Source of the DNA: Pinus tabuliformis
Lineage: Eukaryota; Streptophyta; Pinopsida; Pinales; Pinaceae
Length of the DNA: 64,000 bases
Direction of reading: 5' to 3'
NCBI GenBank assembly: GCA_031772625.1
Contig: CM062818.1
Span: 1,677,242,667 to 1,677,306,666 of the forward strand
Shown: piece by piece, positions 45,144-58,100 of the stretch
Layout: every line of letters starts with the position of its first letter
Numbering within the stretch: the first letter of the stretch is position 1
The notes under the pieces: generated by a model
Database searches by the model: none
Seen by the model: the letters and a program-made list of their open reading frames with translations, nothing else
Told to the model about the DNA's origin: nothing
Translations under genes and position numbers: made by a program

Positions 45144-48118
45144 GTGTGGATGATAACCAAGGCCAAACTCAAAAAGGGTGAAGGAAAACTCAAGTCTTTT
45201 GACCTAGAGATTGGACGTGCAACACGAAGAAGGAAAATGGAAGATGACTATTCCCATACTGAGAATGAGCAAGCTTTCTATAAATCTTTCTACAACACGG
45301 AAAATAAGGTAGATAATTTTTTTGCAGATTATGAGAAGAAATCGTTGAAGAAGGAAAAGATTAAGAAGGAGAAAATAGAGGACAATGCTTCGTTAAATCA
45401 TGGAAATGGAGGAGAACCTCCTGAACCTCCTTCTTTATCTTCAAGTGAATGTTCTAATTCTTCATCTTATTCTCATCATTCTAATAGACATCATAGGGAC
45501 GCTTCTAAAAAGCATTTTTTTAAGTTGGATGTGAAAATTTATTTTCCCGTGTTTAACGAAGAATCTAATGCAAAAAAGTTAAACAATTGGATCAGATAGA
45601 TTGAAGTATATTGTAGGATGCAACAAATCAAAGAGGATGAGGCAAAGATATAGTCAACATCTCTTTGACTAGGAGGCACCACTCTTGTATGGTGGGAGAG
45701 AAAACTTCAGAAAGGTAGCAAGCATATGGTAAACTCCTTTCTTCTTATCTTAATTTGTTTCTGCATTAAGATGGAAATTTTATCCATTGGGTTATCAATA
45801 AAAATCCATGATGGAATGGAAAAATTTGAGACAAGGCAAAGGTCAAAATGTTCAAAGTTTCACAGAGAAATTTAGGGAGAAAGCATTGTAATTGGATATT
45901 CCTTTATATTCGCCTGATACTTTGATTAAATATATTGGTGCATCTTTGGCATTCTTTATTATTATTAAACTTGCTATCCTTGATGTGGCTAGTGTGAAAG
46001 TTATTCATCTTGAAAGCAAGGGTAAGCATGGATAGGAAGATCATCCAAAGAAGTCATCATCCAAGCCTAAAAACAACAAATTCAAAGGGAAAGGAAAGGA
46101 AAAGGACAAGAAGGAATTTTCTGCAAAGAAAGAAGAAGGGAAGCCATCTTGCACGCATTGCAAGAAAGAAGGGCGCGATGAAGAGCAATGTTGTAAGTTG
46201 CATCCAGAGTTGAAGCCAATGAAGTATGGTGGAAACAAGAAGCATAAAATGGTTACTACAATACAACAAGACCTTGGAACTGATTCCAGTGATGATACAA
46301 GGATTACATTTTTTTGCATATAAGGTGTTAGTTCCCTTCATGTTAATTTGCGCTCTAAAAATCATGTTAGTTCAATTTCTACAAATGAATCTCATGTTGA
46401 TGAATGAAAAATAAGTGAATTGTTCCATATTAGGATTGTATCTAAGCATACAATAATATGTATATTGTTTGACTTGGGTTCTCAAGTTAATCTGATTTCA
46501 GAAGAAATTGTTAAGAAGTTGGGTATGGAAACTGAACCTCATCCAAAACCTTAACCTCTTTGTTGGGTATGTGAGACTATAAAACTCAATGTAAACAAGC
46601 AATGTAGGGTTAGGTTTTCTATTGCTTCAAAGCTAATAGATGAGGTTGATCTAGATGTTGCTCATTGGATATTTGTGGCATAGCCTTGGGAAGCCCATAT
46701 TTGTATGATAGGAAAGCAATATTTTGTGGGCATGAGAACAAATACCATCTCACTAAGAATGGGGTGGAGTATATTGTCAAAGCTCACCGAATGAACATCA
46801 ATTCAACCCTTGTTAGTGCGGGACAAATGAAAAGGCTTATCAACTCCAACAAGAATTATATGTTCATGGTTGTGATGGAAAAAGAAGTTAATACATATGA
46901 TGCTTTCAAAGGTTGTAGTCCCTCTCATGATAAAAAAAATATTTGATATTGTCTCTAACTATGATGCTATTTTTCAGGAACCAAGTGGTTTGACTCCTAA
47001 AAGGGAGATCGAGCATGAAATTCATCTCCAAAAGGACGCCCTTTGCAAAGGCATGTATAGGTTTTCAATTGTTGAAATGGAAAAAATCAAGAAATAGGTG
47101 CAGGACTTGTCGAACCAAGGAGTCATCATACCTAGCTCATATCCATGTGGTTAACCAATCATGTTGGTGCCAAAGAAAGATGGAACATGGAGAATGTGTA
47201 TGGATTATTGATCTATCCTCAAGATCACGGTGTAAAAATAATATCCTCTCCCTCATATAGATGATTTACTTTATCAATTGAAGAATGTTTCTTATTTCAA
47301 TAAGTTGGATTTGCGCAGTGGCTACCATCAGATCAAGTTGTAGAGGATGATGTATGAAAAAATACTTCAAGACCAAGCAAGGATTGTTCAAGTGGTTGGT
47401 AATGCAATTTAGGATTTGCAATGCCTCAGCTACATTCATGCGGGTAATGAATGGTGTCTTTCAGCCTTTTCTAGATGATTTTGTGCTTGTGTATCTATAT
47501 AATATACTTGTCTTCAACAAACCCTGGGATGGTCATGTTAAACATGTCAAACAAGTGTTTGTTATTTTACAAAAGGAGAAATTGTATGTCAAATTATTGA
47601 AATGTGAATTTGGAAAAACTTATTTGGTTTATTTGGGTCATATTGTTGGAGTAGCTCAATTGAAGATTGATCCTTCTAAAATTGATGTAATTATTAAATG
47701 GCCTAAGCCTACCAATGTGACAAAATTCAGAATTAGATTTTTGGGAACCGTATAGTACTAGAGAATATTCATATCCAACTTATCCATCATTGCATCTCCT
47801 TTCCATGCCCTAACCAACATGAATCATACTTTTCAGTGGGGAGGAAAGCAACAAGAGACTTTTGACACCTTAAAATAAAATATCAATACCACACCAGTAC
47901 TAGCCTTTCCTAACCTTCAACATCAATTCAAGATCTAGACCTATGCTAGTGGTTACGTCGTGGGTGTAGTTTTGATGTATCATCGGAAACATGTTTGTTA
48001 CCATACAAAGACTTTCTCTCAAGTTGTTGTAAATTATCCCACTTATGACAAGGAGTTGTATGCTTTGGTGAAAAGAATCAAGAAATGGAAGAATTACTTG
48101 ATTGGGAAGGAGACTATA

Positions 48119-49687
48119 TGTTTGACAATTTAATTAACCTTAAATTGTTTACATAATTATTGACCAGGGCTAGTAAGTTGATGAATTGTAAGTGCATTGT
48201 ATGTGCTATAAGACTTTTATTCTAAATTAAATTGAGTTATTGAAATGCACATGACTTCTATGAGTAAATTAGTTATTCCTAGAAAATAATATTAATTGTG
48301 CAATAATGATCACACTCTCTTACTTAAAACTACATTTGCTTATAAAAATCTCACACTCTACGTTGAAACAAAGAAAATCTCACACTTCTGTGCATCAATC
48401 TCACACATGATGTAAATGAAAATTAATTCCACACTTTGCATAAATAAGAATTATATGCACACGAATGGGTGCACTGTTAAGGCACTCCTTGCGATAGGTC
48501 ACACTTTCAAATCCCCCGTGGGTGCTTACCTATCAAAAAAAAAGAATTATATGCACACACTCAATTGCAGAAGCAAAAAACTTCTATTGAATCTCACCAC
48601 ACATCTATAGAAATAGCAATCATACTTATATGAAAACAAAATGAAACAAACTCCTACTTAAAATACATTCCACTTGCTTGAATTATAGATCACACATGCT
48701 TGAAATTTAACATCCAATTCTGCAAATAAATCCTCTGACTATAAGAAAGATAAAATTTTGTCTAATTGATTAAAGTATAACACTATGTCATTGCTGCTAA
48801 ACTCTATCCATGTGCATTCAGAATCTATGAACAAACGAAATGATTAGTAGAACAAACTTAATTCAAATATGGAAGAAATTAGAATGCAATTACTTAATCA
48901 AACAAATAAAAAGCTATGAGAATATAAAGACAATTTCTATCTACTGAAAACGAAACAAAAATCCTTACTGCTCGAGGGGGCCCTCCACGAGAAGCAGGAA
49001 ATCATGCTATTGATCAAACACTTAACCACGCATGAGAAGACAAAATGATTCTTTTATAAACAGAGCATTAAAAACAAAGTTTAAATCTCATTGTCACGTC
49101 CTTACTTAACAACCTTTTCATTTCTTCCAAGAGGCATATTTATAGAGCTCATAGCAATAAATTGTTTAGAGCTATACACCTAATCCCTATCAACAAAAAC
49201 TATAATTAACTTGAAAAGATATTGTAACATAATTCGCTCATGATTTTCTATTATCAAAGCAAATCATGAGGCATAAATCTCGTTCTCGCTCGCCTGTTTC
49301 CGACTACAGAGGTTGACTTCATCTTTGACTGCATCACCAGGACCTGCTTCCATCGATTTGGTTCATGAGAGTAGGAGGAAATCATTGAGTGCATCAATTT
49401 CCACCTACCCATATATTTTGCTTCCTAGCTGACACCTTGGAACCTGTCAAACCATGGACTTGGCTGCAGAATCGTATATTAGTTGCAGAATCATTTCAAT
49501 TCAGTAGATAAAGTAAACATTAAACTAAATAATAAATAAAATTATCAATTTATGAAATACAAGACAATTGTATACCTGCCATGTCATAATTCTTGTGATT
49601 TGATGCCCAATGTGTGATTATGAAGGTCAAAAAGAAATAGATAGAGTGAAAAAGGGTGTCAAAAAGAAGCAATTGTGAGGCTCAACA
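48119..49687 (-). repeat. 3' LTR of Athila/Tat-like element
   Basis: 1569 bp including the 79-bp SINE and its TSD; about 1473 bp without them. Matches 61122-62568 along its length. Confidence 0.93.
48463..48541 (+). mobile_element. 79-bp SINE with 17-bp TSD
   Basis: Insertion flanked by AAGAATTATATGCACAC (48446-48462 and 48542-48558). The partner LTR has the uninterrupted site near 61450 (aagaattatatacacac followed at once by actcaa). The insert has a B-box-like ggtcac...ttcaaatccc (48498-48514), a short body and an A run. No A box is visible. It resembles the B-box half of the SINE at 24562, so it is either a very short SINE family or a 5'-truncated copy. Confidence 0.88.
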
Positions 49688-49705
49688 TTCCCCCACACGG
49701 AGGTC
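49688..49705 (-). other. Polypurine tract beside 3' LTR
   Basis: In the element's sense the sequence before the LTR is ccgtgtgggggaa, a purine-rich tract ending at the LTR TG, as needed to prime plus-strand DNA. Confidence 0.7.
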
Positions 49706-49752
49706 ATTGCATGTCCTCATGCAAAAATTTCAAAATTGATGAACCCTTCTTG

Positions 49753-51350
49753 TTACTGAACTCCTTCAGATACTTGAGCTAAAAAATCCATATTTGTCTT
49801 CTTTTCCTTCTTAGTGACTGCCATCCTTGGTTTCTTCATGAGAATAATATACTTCAGGCTTATGAATTTTCTCTTAAGGGATTTCTTATTTTCTTTTAGC
49901 TTCTTATTCTTATCATACCATAGAGCAAGACGTAAGAGAATATTGCCATTCTTGGTCCTCTCTATTTCATTCTGCACTTTCAATGTTTCATTTTCCTGTT
50001 TTAAGTGCCTATTTAGTGTCTCCAATTCATAAATTTCTTGTTTGAGAGTATTTATAATTGGAGGTTCTTATGGACTATCAGAATGAATTTATTTTTCTTG
50101 ATTTGAAGAGGATGTAGTGGCCTTTTTTGTAGCTCTTTTCTCCAAAGATTCTATATAATCATATATCTCATGTTGGATTGGGTCAATTTCAGGTGTTCTT
50201 CTTACTTTATTAGCAATTGGTGATGAAACTGGTGATAGAACTAGTGATGGAACTGTAGGTGATGGAATTGGTGATGGAGCCTTTAGCCCTTCTTCTTCCT
50301 CCAGATTGATAAACTCTATGGATTGTCGATATGATTCCTTAGGTGGTTTTGTGAGTCTTGCACTCCTCCTAACAGTGGATGAGGTTTTAGTGAGAGGAAT
50401 TTGTTTTTGAACTTTTCTTTGTTTTGTCTTTGCTTGCTCTATTTCCTCTATTTTTCTTCTAGATATGCTTTCTTCCTTATCACTGGTTTTTCTTCTTCTA
50501 ACATTCTTATTTTTAATATTTTCTAATACATTAGCAAGGGGAGTTTCATCTTCTGAGGGTTGCTCTTGTTGTAGAGGTAGGTCATCTTTAGGGTTTAGAG
50601 ATAACTTTCTTCTACTTCTCTTTATTTTGTTGTTGGGTTTTTCTTGTTCTACCTCTTTAAAGTGGTTTCTGACTAGAAAAGTTTCCCAACCATCTCCTAT
50701 ACTTTTGAGGTGGCTTCAATCAACATTTTTATTGGGTCGTGATGATACATGGTATTTTCAATAGACCGTATGTTTCTATGAATATTATTGGTCAATTTCT
50801 TGAGACTATTGAGTAAGAAATAAGGCAAATTAATTTCATTACCCTCAAGGAAATGCATCATCAAATGTATATGATAGAAAAGCATACTGCATAATCTACC
50901 TTCACAAGTAATAAACTTTTGAATTACCAATAGTAAATTTATCCATTTTCTTTTAAGAGTTATACTTGGGATGCCTTTCTTAAACACTAAAGTGTCCATA
51001 CCTAGGTTTTTGAGAAATGTCCTCCATTCATTTCCTTCAATTCCTCTATTTTTGAACCATATTTCACCAACCCTAGGTAGCCCAATTACTTCTGCCATGA
51101 AATATTATGTCACTACTATTTTCACATCTCCAATTTCTGCCTCAACTCCATCAAATTCTCAAGCAAAGGACTTTGTTACTTCTTTGTCATAGCCATTAAA
51201 TTTTTCTACAAATTCCAACCATTGTACTTGTAACATCTATCTAACTTGTGGATAACCATCCATGAATTTATTCCCATTCGGCTCTGTCCTCATAATAACC
51301 CCCATTTTGGTGAAATCTCAACCTGTAATTGCTTCTTTTAACAAGGTTCT
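49753..51350 (-). pseudogene. Extra open-frame region after pol (unknown protein)
   Basis: In the position where Athila elements carry an env-like frame. In element order there is an N-terminal part with AEVIGLPRVGEIWFKNRGIE and WRTFLKNLGMDTLVFKKG (51098-50697), resembling the putative-transposon-protein region seen in plant retroelement accessory frames, a basic Ser/Lys/Arg-rich middle (about 50690-50200) and a coiled-coil, Lys-rich end (METLNRHLKQENETLKVQNE, 50025-49753). No clear signal peptide or membrane segment was seen, so an envelope role is not supported. Broken with a few breaks; function unknown. Confidence 0.6.
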
Positions 51351-53217
51351 GAAGTGAAAATGGCTTTGGAAAACCAAGTATGGATGAGAGTGAAAATGGC
51401 TTTGGAAAACTAAGTATGGATGAGAGTGAAATCATCAATGGAAATGAGTGAAAAGGATTTTGGGAAAACAGAGTATGAATGAGGGCAGAATTATCAGGGT
51501 TTATGGAGTGGAGTATTTGTGCAATGATGAATGATGAATGGGCTTATGGCCAACTTCGTTTATAGGACATAGTATTTATAATTAAATCTGAAGTTGGAAT
51601 AGTAATGATTACTTCAAATGGCGGTAGAAATGTCTATTTTATTTCATAATCTAATGTTTCTTACCTTTATTATTTAATCTAATATTTACATACCTTTGGA
51701 TTTATAATTCTAATGCTTTGATTGACCTTTGTAGATTGTCCTTGGATGCCTTCAATTGCAATCTTGATCATTTTCTTATGCCAAGATCTTCAATTGTCCC
51801 AGTTGGTCCTGTTAGGCTTGTCCTTAAGCTCTAGAAAAGGATACGGCCGAGGTAACCACAGACCAACTTTGGACTGCAGGTTCTAGCCAACCTGCAATCA
51901 GAGAGGGATCTCTCTTTTATATTTAGCTTTGTTGAAAAGGATTTTAGGCTAGGTCTCGAGTTCAGAGGGTTTTTGTTTTGTTTTTGGTGGGAAAATTGAT
52001 GTTTTCAGACAGAGAGGCAAGGCATAGTCTGGAAGTTTCAAACCATTGGGCGTGGAGTCGAGGAGGAGAACTGTTGGTGCATTTCTTTGGTCACAAGAGA
52101 GGGAAAGTGGAGCAAGATAGCTGAGCATGAAACAATATTTCAGGTTAAAATGATGGGAAAAATTCTAAGTGATGAGAGGCAGTTAAGAATCTCTCAATCA
52201 GCTTAACAGAGGAGGTAACAGAGCGCTACCTAGGGGCAGTAAAGAATCCCTAGATAATTGGAAAACACAGGTGAATTGGGGTAAACATGAGCCAGGAGGA
52301 ATTCATATTCATAACCAATTCAATCAGAGGAAAACATAAAGAAATAGCAGAAATTGAGCATAGAGAGTATTTAAACTAATTCTAGGCTATTCTTTCTTTC
52401 TGCTATTTAGATAGTGGTAAACAATAAACAGAGGTGAGATGCACTTATTGCTTCAGGCCGTAGCACAAGAATTCCATCTTCATATCTCCAACAACATTCA
52501 TTTACATCAGACAGTTTGCTCTCCAATCTTTCAGCAATCTTTGATTATAGAAAAAACTCAGGTATACAATGCGAGTCTCTGGTGAAAATTCTCAATCAAC
52601 CAACCCTTGAAACAATGTAGAGGGCGGTATATATAGGGAAAAACTATCTACAGAGTTCCTTTATTACATCTTGACCTAATCAGGTCATAAAGAAAAATGA
52701 CTACTTAACCTAATCCTATCCAGAAATAAATGCAAAAAATATCTCGGGCTGCGCTCAGGGCCATCGTATCAAAACTGAATAAATGATGTTGTCCTTGGTG
52801 GCTTGCTGCAGTGTTTTCTGAAATAAATGTCTATGGGTTTCTGCATCTTTGTTGTCTATCTGCATTTAAAGCTTTAACTGTGCTTTGAGGGCAAGGATGG
52901 GATTATGCCTCTTGATTTGACTTTCTGGGGGGGGGCTCATCAATGTTCAGGTGCTTCGAGCCCCTAAAAATCTTTGGCTGATACTCTTTGGCTTCTCTTC
53001 TTCCTCTGATACTCTTTGGCAAGAAACAGATGCTTTACTGATGTGCTGTGTGTTAAATCATCATTTAATGGCCGTTGTTCGGCCTCTCTTTTCTTCAAAA
53101 TTGTTTTCTGGTCCTGCCGGCAAGCTTCGCGAAGAAAAATGGGTCATTCGGCACCTTTCGAGCCTGCTGGGGGCCACAGAATGAAAAGATTCCCCATTCA
53201 GGCCCAAAAAATCTAGC

Positions 53218-53279
53218 GATGAGCGATTTGCGATGAGTGATTTGCGATGAGCGATTTGCACTAGGCGCAAATCGCTCAT
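53218..53279. repeat. 14-bp triple repeat plus 13-bp hairpin
   Basis: Three tandem copies of gatgagcgatttgc (53218-53231, 53232-53245 with one change, 53246-53259), the last pairing perfectly with gcaaatcgctcat (53267-53279) across a 7-base loop. Confidence 0.93.
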
Positions 53280-53352
53280 AAAAACCTGCCTCAGAATCTG
53301 ATTCCGGGGCTCCAAAGTGCGATTTTTGCCCTTCGCGCCAAAAAAGGGCTGA

Positions 53353-53535
53353 TGACGTCAGCATGACGTGATGTTGTACTGCGGGTGACGTCAGCGATGA
53401 CGTCAACATGATGACATGGCGGGATGACGTAAGCATGACATCATCATGTACGGACGGTGACGTGGCATGACACGTGGCAAGGGGCCACGCAGGCAGATGA
53501 CTCGACATGTGACTGGGCAGAGGGGGGTGACGTAA
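53353..53535. promoter_or_regulatory. Cluster of TGACGTCA / ACGT-core (bZIP) motifs
   Basis: Within 183 bp: TGACGTCA at 53353, 53386 and 53398; TGACGTG at 53364; TGACGTAA at 53425 and 53528; TGACGTGGC at 53458; CACGTGGC at 53471. These are binding cores of plant bZIP factors (TGA/CRE type, and the ACGTGGC core of ABRE). A TATA-like box follows in either direction, so the cluster suits an LTR U3 promoter region. Binding is inferred from sequence only. Confidence 0.7.
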
Positions 53536-53669
53536 GCGGTGACTGTGCAGGGCAAGAGGCGGTAAGTGGTTTTGTGGCGCACCTCCTTTGGGGGGGAGCG
53601 GTTTTGTCAAAGGGGGCTCCGCCACAGCCTAGGAGCTGATGCGTGGTGGGAGGTACAGCGGTAATACCG

Positions 53670-53711
53670 CCCATCTCCCGGACGCTAAAGCTCGGGCATT
53701 TTGGAGATGGG
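53670..53711. repeat. 9-bp inverted repeat in GC-rich insert
   Basis: cccatctcc (53670-53678) and ggagatggg (53703-53711) are exact reverse complements around a 24-base loop. Confidence 0.85.
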
Positions 53712-55199
53712 ACGGCCCGCCCACCGTCGATCTGCAGGGCGGACGATCCGATGGCTGGCGGCCAAGATAATACGGCGGGGGGATATGGGCGGAGAATATA
53801 CAGAGAATATTCTCTTTTTAATATGTGCGCAGGTGGATCTAAACAATGGTTTATGCGGGTTACGGGGGTTATATGGGTTTAATATGCGCGAGTCAATGTA
53901 TTTGTGCACAAAACTTTGGTTTAGGGGCGGAAAAGGGGGTTTTTGAGGGTTTAGGGCTAGGGGAGAGGTTATTAATCTGGCCAGGTGTCGGATTAATCCC
54001 TTTTAAGACACGGATGGGCTAAAAACAGCACCGGATGGACATTTTTTTCCCGGACTTATAAAAATATAGCTATATTGCCAGGGAGGGGATATTCACATAG
54101 GGGAATTTTATATACAAAGTTTTAGTAGGGGAAGGGGGAAGACTGATAGGGAATTATATAATACTGTTAGTAGTTAATATGACGGTGATCAGCAAGCGCT
54201 AAGGTCAGGGACCTTAGGCTATTTTGGGGAAAAGACCTTGAAAAGAAATAAAAATCCTTGAGTGAAGCAGATCTTCACCAAGGAAACTGATATGGATGAT
54301 GATGAATCTAAGAGGAATCAAGTAGATCTTGACCTCTTTAGGAAGTTAGTAAGGGACTTGGGGAATTAGAAGAAGGGGGGAGTTAGTTATGTCCACCTTT
54401 GAGCTCCTTTGCATGAACACTGCCTGCACTGTGATCTGTAAAAATATAACACTTTGTACCACAAAATTGATCATAAATTATCATTCTGCAACCACACAGC
54501 TACCTACCCAGCCTACTCTCCTAACATTTTTTCTTCTTTTTGGTTTGGGTGCACTTAGACTTGCAAACCCAGATTTACAATTTTTTCTTTTGAATTTTTC
54601 CTATCTAAATCTACACTTATTTCTGCCAGGGCCCAGATTAAGCAGTTGGGTCCCTTTGATTCTCTACCTATCTACAGATCTGCCAAGATTAAACTGTTTG
54701 GACAGATATCATTCTCTATATTCTAAAACAGGAAATTGAAACCTAGGGAGACCAAGATTAAACTGTTTGGACCTTCCTTAAATGAAAACTCTTCAAAACT
54801 GGAACAACTCATCCAAAATTGGAATCAGCAGTGGCATTTGGACTAGTACACTTCATCGATTTCTCCTTTGGTCTCTTCTGGAAATATGGAACACTGCAGC
54901 TTGCAAAGTATGACATATTTGGCATGTGAAAATGTCAATCATGAAAAATGATATCCTGTTGCAATAGGAGGCTAACAGGTCCCTGTCAGTATCAACTGCA
55001 GAATTTTGTTAAAGCTACGGATTCTCAACAATTCCGTAGCTACTTATTTTGAAAAGGAAAAGAGGGCTACAAATAAAATGGGATTAGAATAGGGTTTAAA
55101 AATAAAATCTAGGGTGCCAAGAGTACTTGGTTTTCATCCTAAATTTTCTATATAAACATGCCAATAATGTTGGTTTTCATGTTTATACCATTTTATTAT

Positions 55200-58100
55200 T
55201 TTATTTTGTATTTTTTAGAGAACAAAAGGCTTTGCGAGTCAAGTTGGAGAGGAAGGGAAATCCTTCCTAACCACCTTCAAATCAATATTGTCTTGCAGAT
55301 TTTTAACAAATTCTTCCCTTGTCAATGGTTTATGATAAATTCTCAATCGATGACCATTTACAAGGAAGGTCACTTTTTCTTCATCAATGGTTCTAATCTT
55401 GACTGCACCATTATCAAAGATAGTTTCAATCTCATAAGGCCCAGGCCAATGAGTTTAAAATTTCCCTTGAAAATATTTAAATTTTGAGTCAAAAAATAAT
55501 GCCCAATCTCATGGCTAAAATTTCCTTTCTTTTATGAATTTTCCATGCCACCTGGATCTTTGTTGTTGATCTATGTTGGTTATTTGAATAGCACCATGTC
55601 TCATCTCATCTAGTTAATTTAGTTGCTCTATTCCTTTTTTTTTGCTTTAGATAGATCAAGACCCAATTTACATGTTGTCTTGTAAGTCTTTACCTGGAAA
55701 TAAATATGAAATAAGACTTGCTTCCCATAAACAAGTTCAGAGCGAGTATGTCCTATGGTATTTCTCCATGTGGTATGGTATGCCCATAAAGATTTTGGAA
55801 GATTTTATGCCCAGTCTATTCTATGCAGATGCACAGTCTTGGTAAGAATTGCTTCAATTACTTTATTGGTGGATTCCACCTATCCATTTGCCTGTGGATG
55901 ATATGGAGTGGACTTTTGGTGTTTGATTTGTATTCCTCCATTGTATTCTGTACCAACTTAGATGTAAATTGAGTACCTTGATATGTCACAATTTCCCTTG
56001 GGACACCAAAACGGGTAAAGGTATCCTCAAAAAGAAATGAAACTACATCATTTTTAGTAGCAAAAGAAAGTCCTTTAGCTTCTACCCATTTTGTAACATA
56101 ATCAGTGCAAACAAGAATGCACCTTTTTTGTCTTGATGGTGGATTAATTGGACCAACAAAATCTAGAGCCCATTTCTCAAAAGGTTCAATGAGTACCTGA
56201 GGTTGTAGAGGCATTTCATCCCCATTCTTTGAAAACTATCACATCTTTTAACATATTCTCTGGCATCCTTAAAAACGGAAGGCCAATAATATCCTAAGAG
56301 AAGAACTTTGTAAGAAGTTCTTTTATCAACAAAGTGTCCTCCACATGGTTCATCATGACAAGCCTTTAATATCTATGGTACTTCATCTTCTCTTACACAT
56401 CTCCGAATGATCAAATTTGGCCCTGCTTTGTATAAGTCTCCATTTATCCATGAGTAAGATGCACTAATTTGAATTACTTTTTTTTCTCTCGAGGAGAAAA
56501 ATATAATGGTAACTTCCCTGTAGCCAAATAATTAGCAATATCTGCAAACCAAGGAGATTTAATAGATACTGCAAAAAAATATTCATCAGGAAAATTATCT
56601 TCTACAGGTACATCATTATTATCATTTTGAATCCTAGATAGAAAGTGAGCAACTGTATTTTGTTTTCCAGGTCGATCCAAAATAGTAATATTGAATTCTT
56701 GTAACAACAATAACCATCTTGTAATTCAGCCATTAGTGATTGGCTTATTCATTAAATACCTAATTGCAAAATTATCTGTATGTACAAAGGTTTCATAACC
56801 AGTGATGTTATGTCTGAATTTATTAATGGTGTTGACAACTACTAGAAACTATTTTTCTATTACAGTATAATTTAAATCTACAGGAGCCAAATTTTTAATG
56901 GTGTAGTAAATGGCATAAGGAGTTAAATCCTTTTGTCCTAGTACAGCTCCTAAATTTGTATATGAAGCATCAGTTGAAATGTGAAAAGGTAGTTTCCAAT
57001 TTGGTCCTCTTAGAATGGGTGCTTCAGAAATATTTTCTTTCAATGTTTCAAAAGCATTTTGGCAATCAAAATTCCAAACGAATTCACAATATTTTGTGAG
57101 AAATTTGAAAAGTGGACAAGCAATTTTTGTAAAGTTTTATATGAATCTTCTATAGTAACCAATAAAACCAAGAAAACTTCTAACATCTCTTTGACAAGTT
57201 GGAATTGATAATTTAGAAATAACTTCTACTTTAGATGTATCCACTCTAATTCCATTCCCTAAAATATGGTGTCCTAAAACAATTCCCTCAGTAAACATCA
57301 TAAAACATTTTTCATGGCTTAATGAGGGATTTTATTCCTTACATCTAATGAGAACTTTTTCCAAATTTTTAAGAGCTTCTTCAAAGGAATTTTTATAGAC
57401 AGTAAAATCATCTATATAAACTTCCACACAATCATCAATTAGATCAAAGAAAATGCCTAAAACTTCCCTTTGGAATGTTGCAGGTGCATTACATAATCTG
57501 AAAGGAAGTACTTGTTAGGCATAGGTTCCCAATAGGCTCCCAATGGAGCTCCTTGGATCTAGTTATATCCACTAAAACCATCCAACAATGAGAAATATTT
57601 ATTTCTTGCCAATGTATCTAAAACTTGATCTATAAAAGGAAGTGGAAAATGATATTTTAAAGTGGCTTTATTTAATTCCCTATAGTCAATTCATACTCTC
57701 CATTTTCCATTCTTTTTACGAACAATTAGCAATGATGAAACCCACTGGCTATTTGATATTGGATAAATGAAATTCACATTCAACAATTTTTGTAGCTCCT
57801 CTTTAACAATTTCCCTTAAATTTGGATTCATTCTCCTCTGAGGTTGTCGAATTGGTTTGGCATTTTCTTCAATGTAAATATGATGTGTACAAGTATTGGG
57901 ATCAATTCCTTTCATGTCAGTGTATTCCCATGCATAAGTAGAGGAATATTCTTGTAACATTTTTATTAAATCTTTCTTTTGAAATTCTTCTAGATTATTA
58001 TTGATATTCAAGGTTTTTTCTGGAAATATTTCTATTGAAGAATTGCCAATTTTTTCATAGAATGTAAATATAATTGACGAGATGATAAATATTCAATATT

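Larger units (their letters stand above)
51810..54977. mobile_element. 3.17-kb LTR-like insertion, TSD GGTCC
   Basis: Flanked by GGTCC (51805-51809 and 54978-54982) and starting TGTTAG, ending CTAACA. No coding sequence is recognised, and no internal direct repeat that would mark two LTRs, so a long solo LTR is the best reading; a large non-autonomous LTR element is the alternative. The centre (52920-54000) is far richer in G+C than its surroundings and carries many TGACGT-type motifs. TATA-like boxes lie on both sides: ctatatatacc on the minus strand near 52630 and cttataaaaatatag on the plus strand near 54056, so orientation is open. It lies between integrase and the extra frame of the Athila/Tat-like element. 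Confidence 0.75.

Noticed and set aside
53095-53674. Overlapping open frames up to 176 residues
   Set aside because: They arise from high G+C and few stop codons in the LTR-like insert; no domain, and they overlap in several frames.
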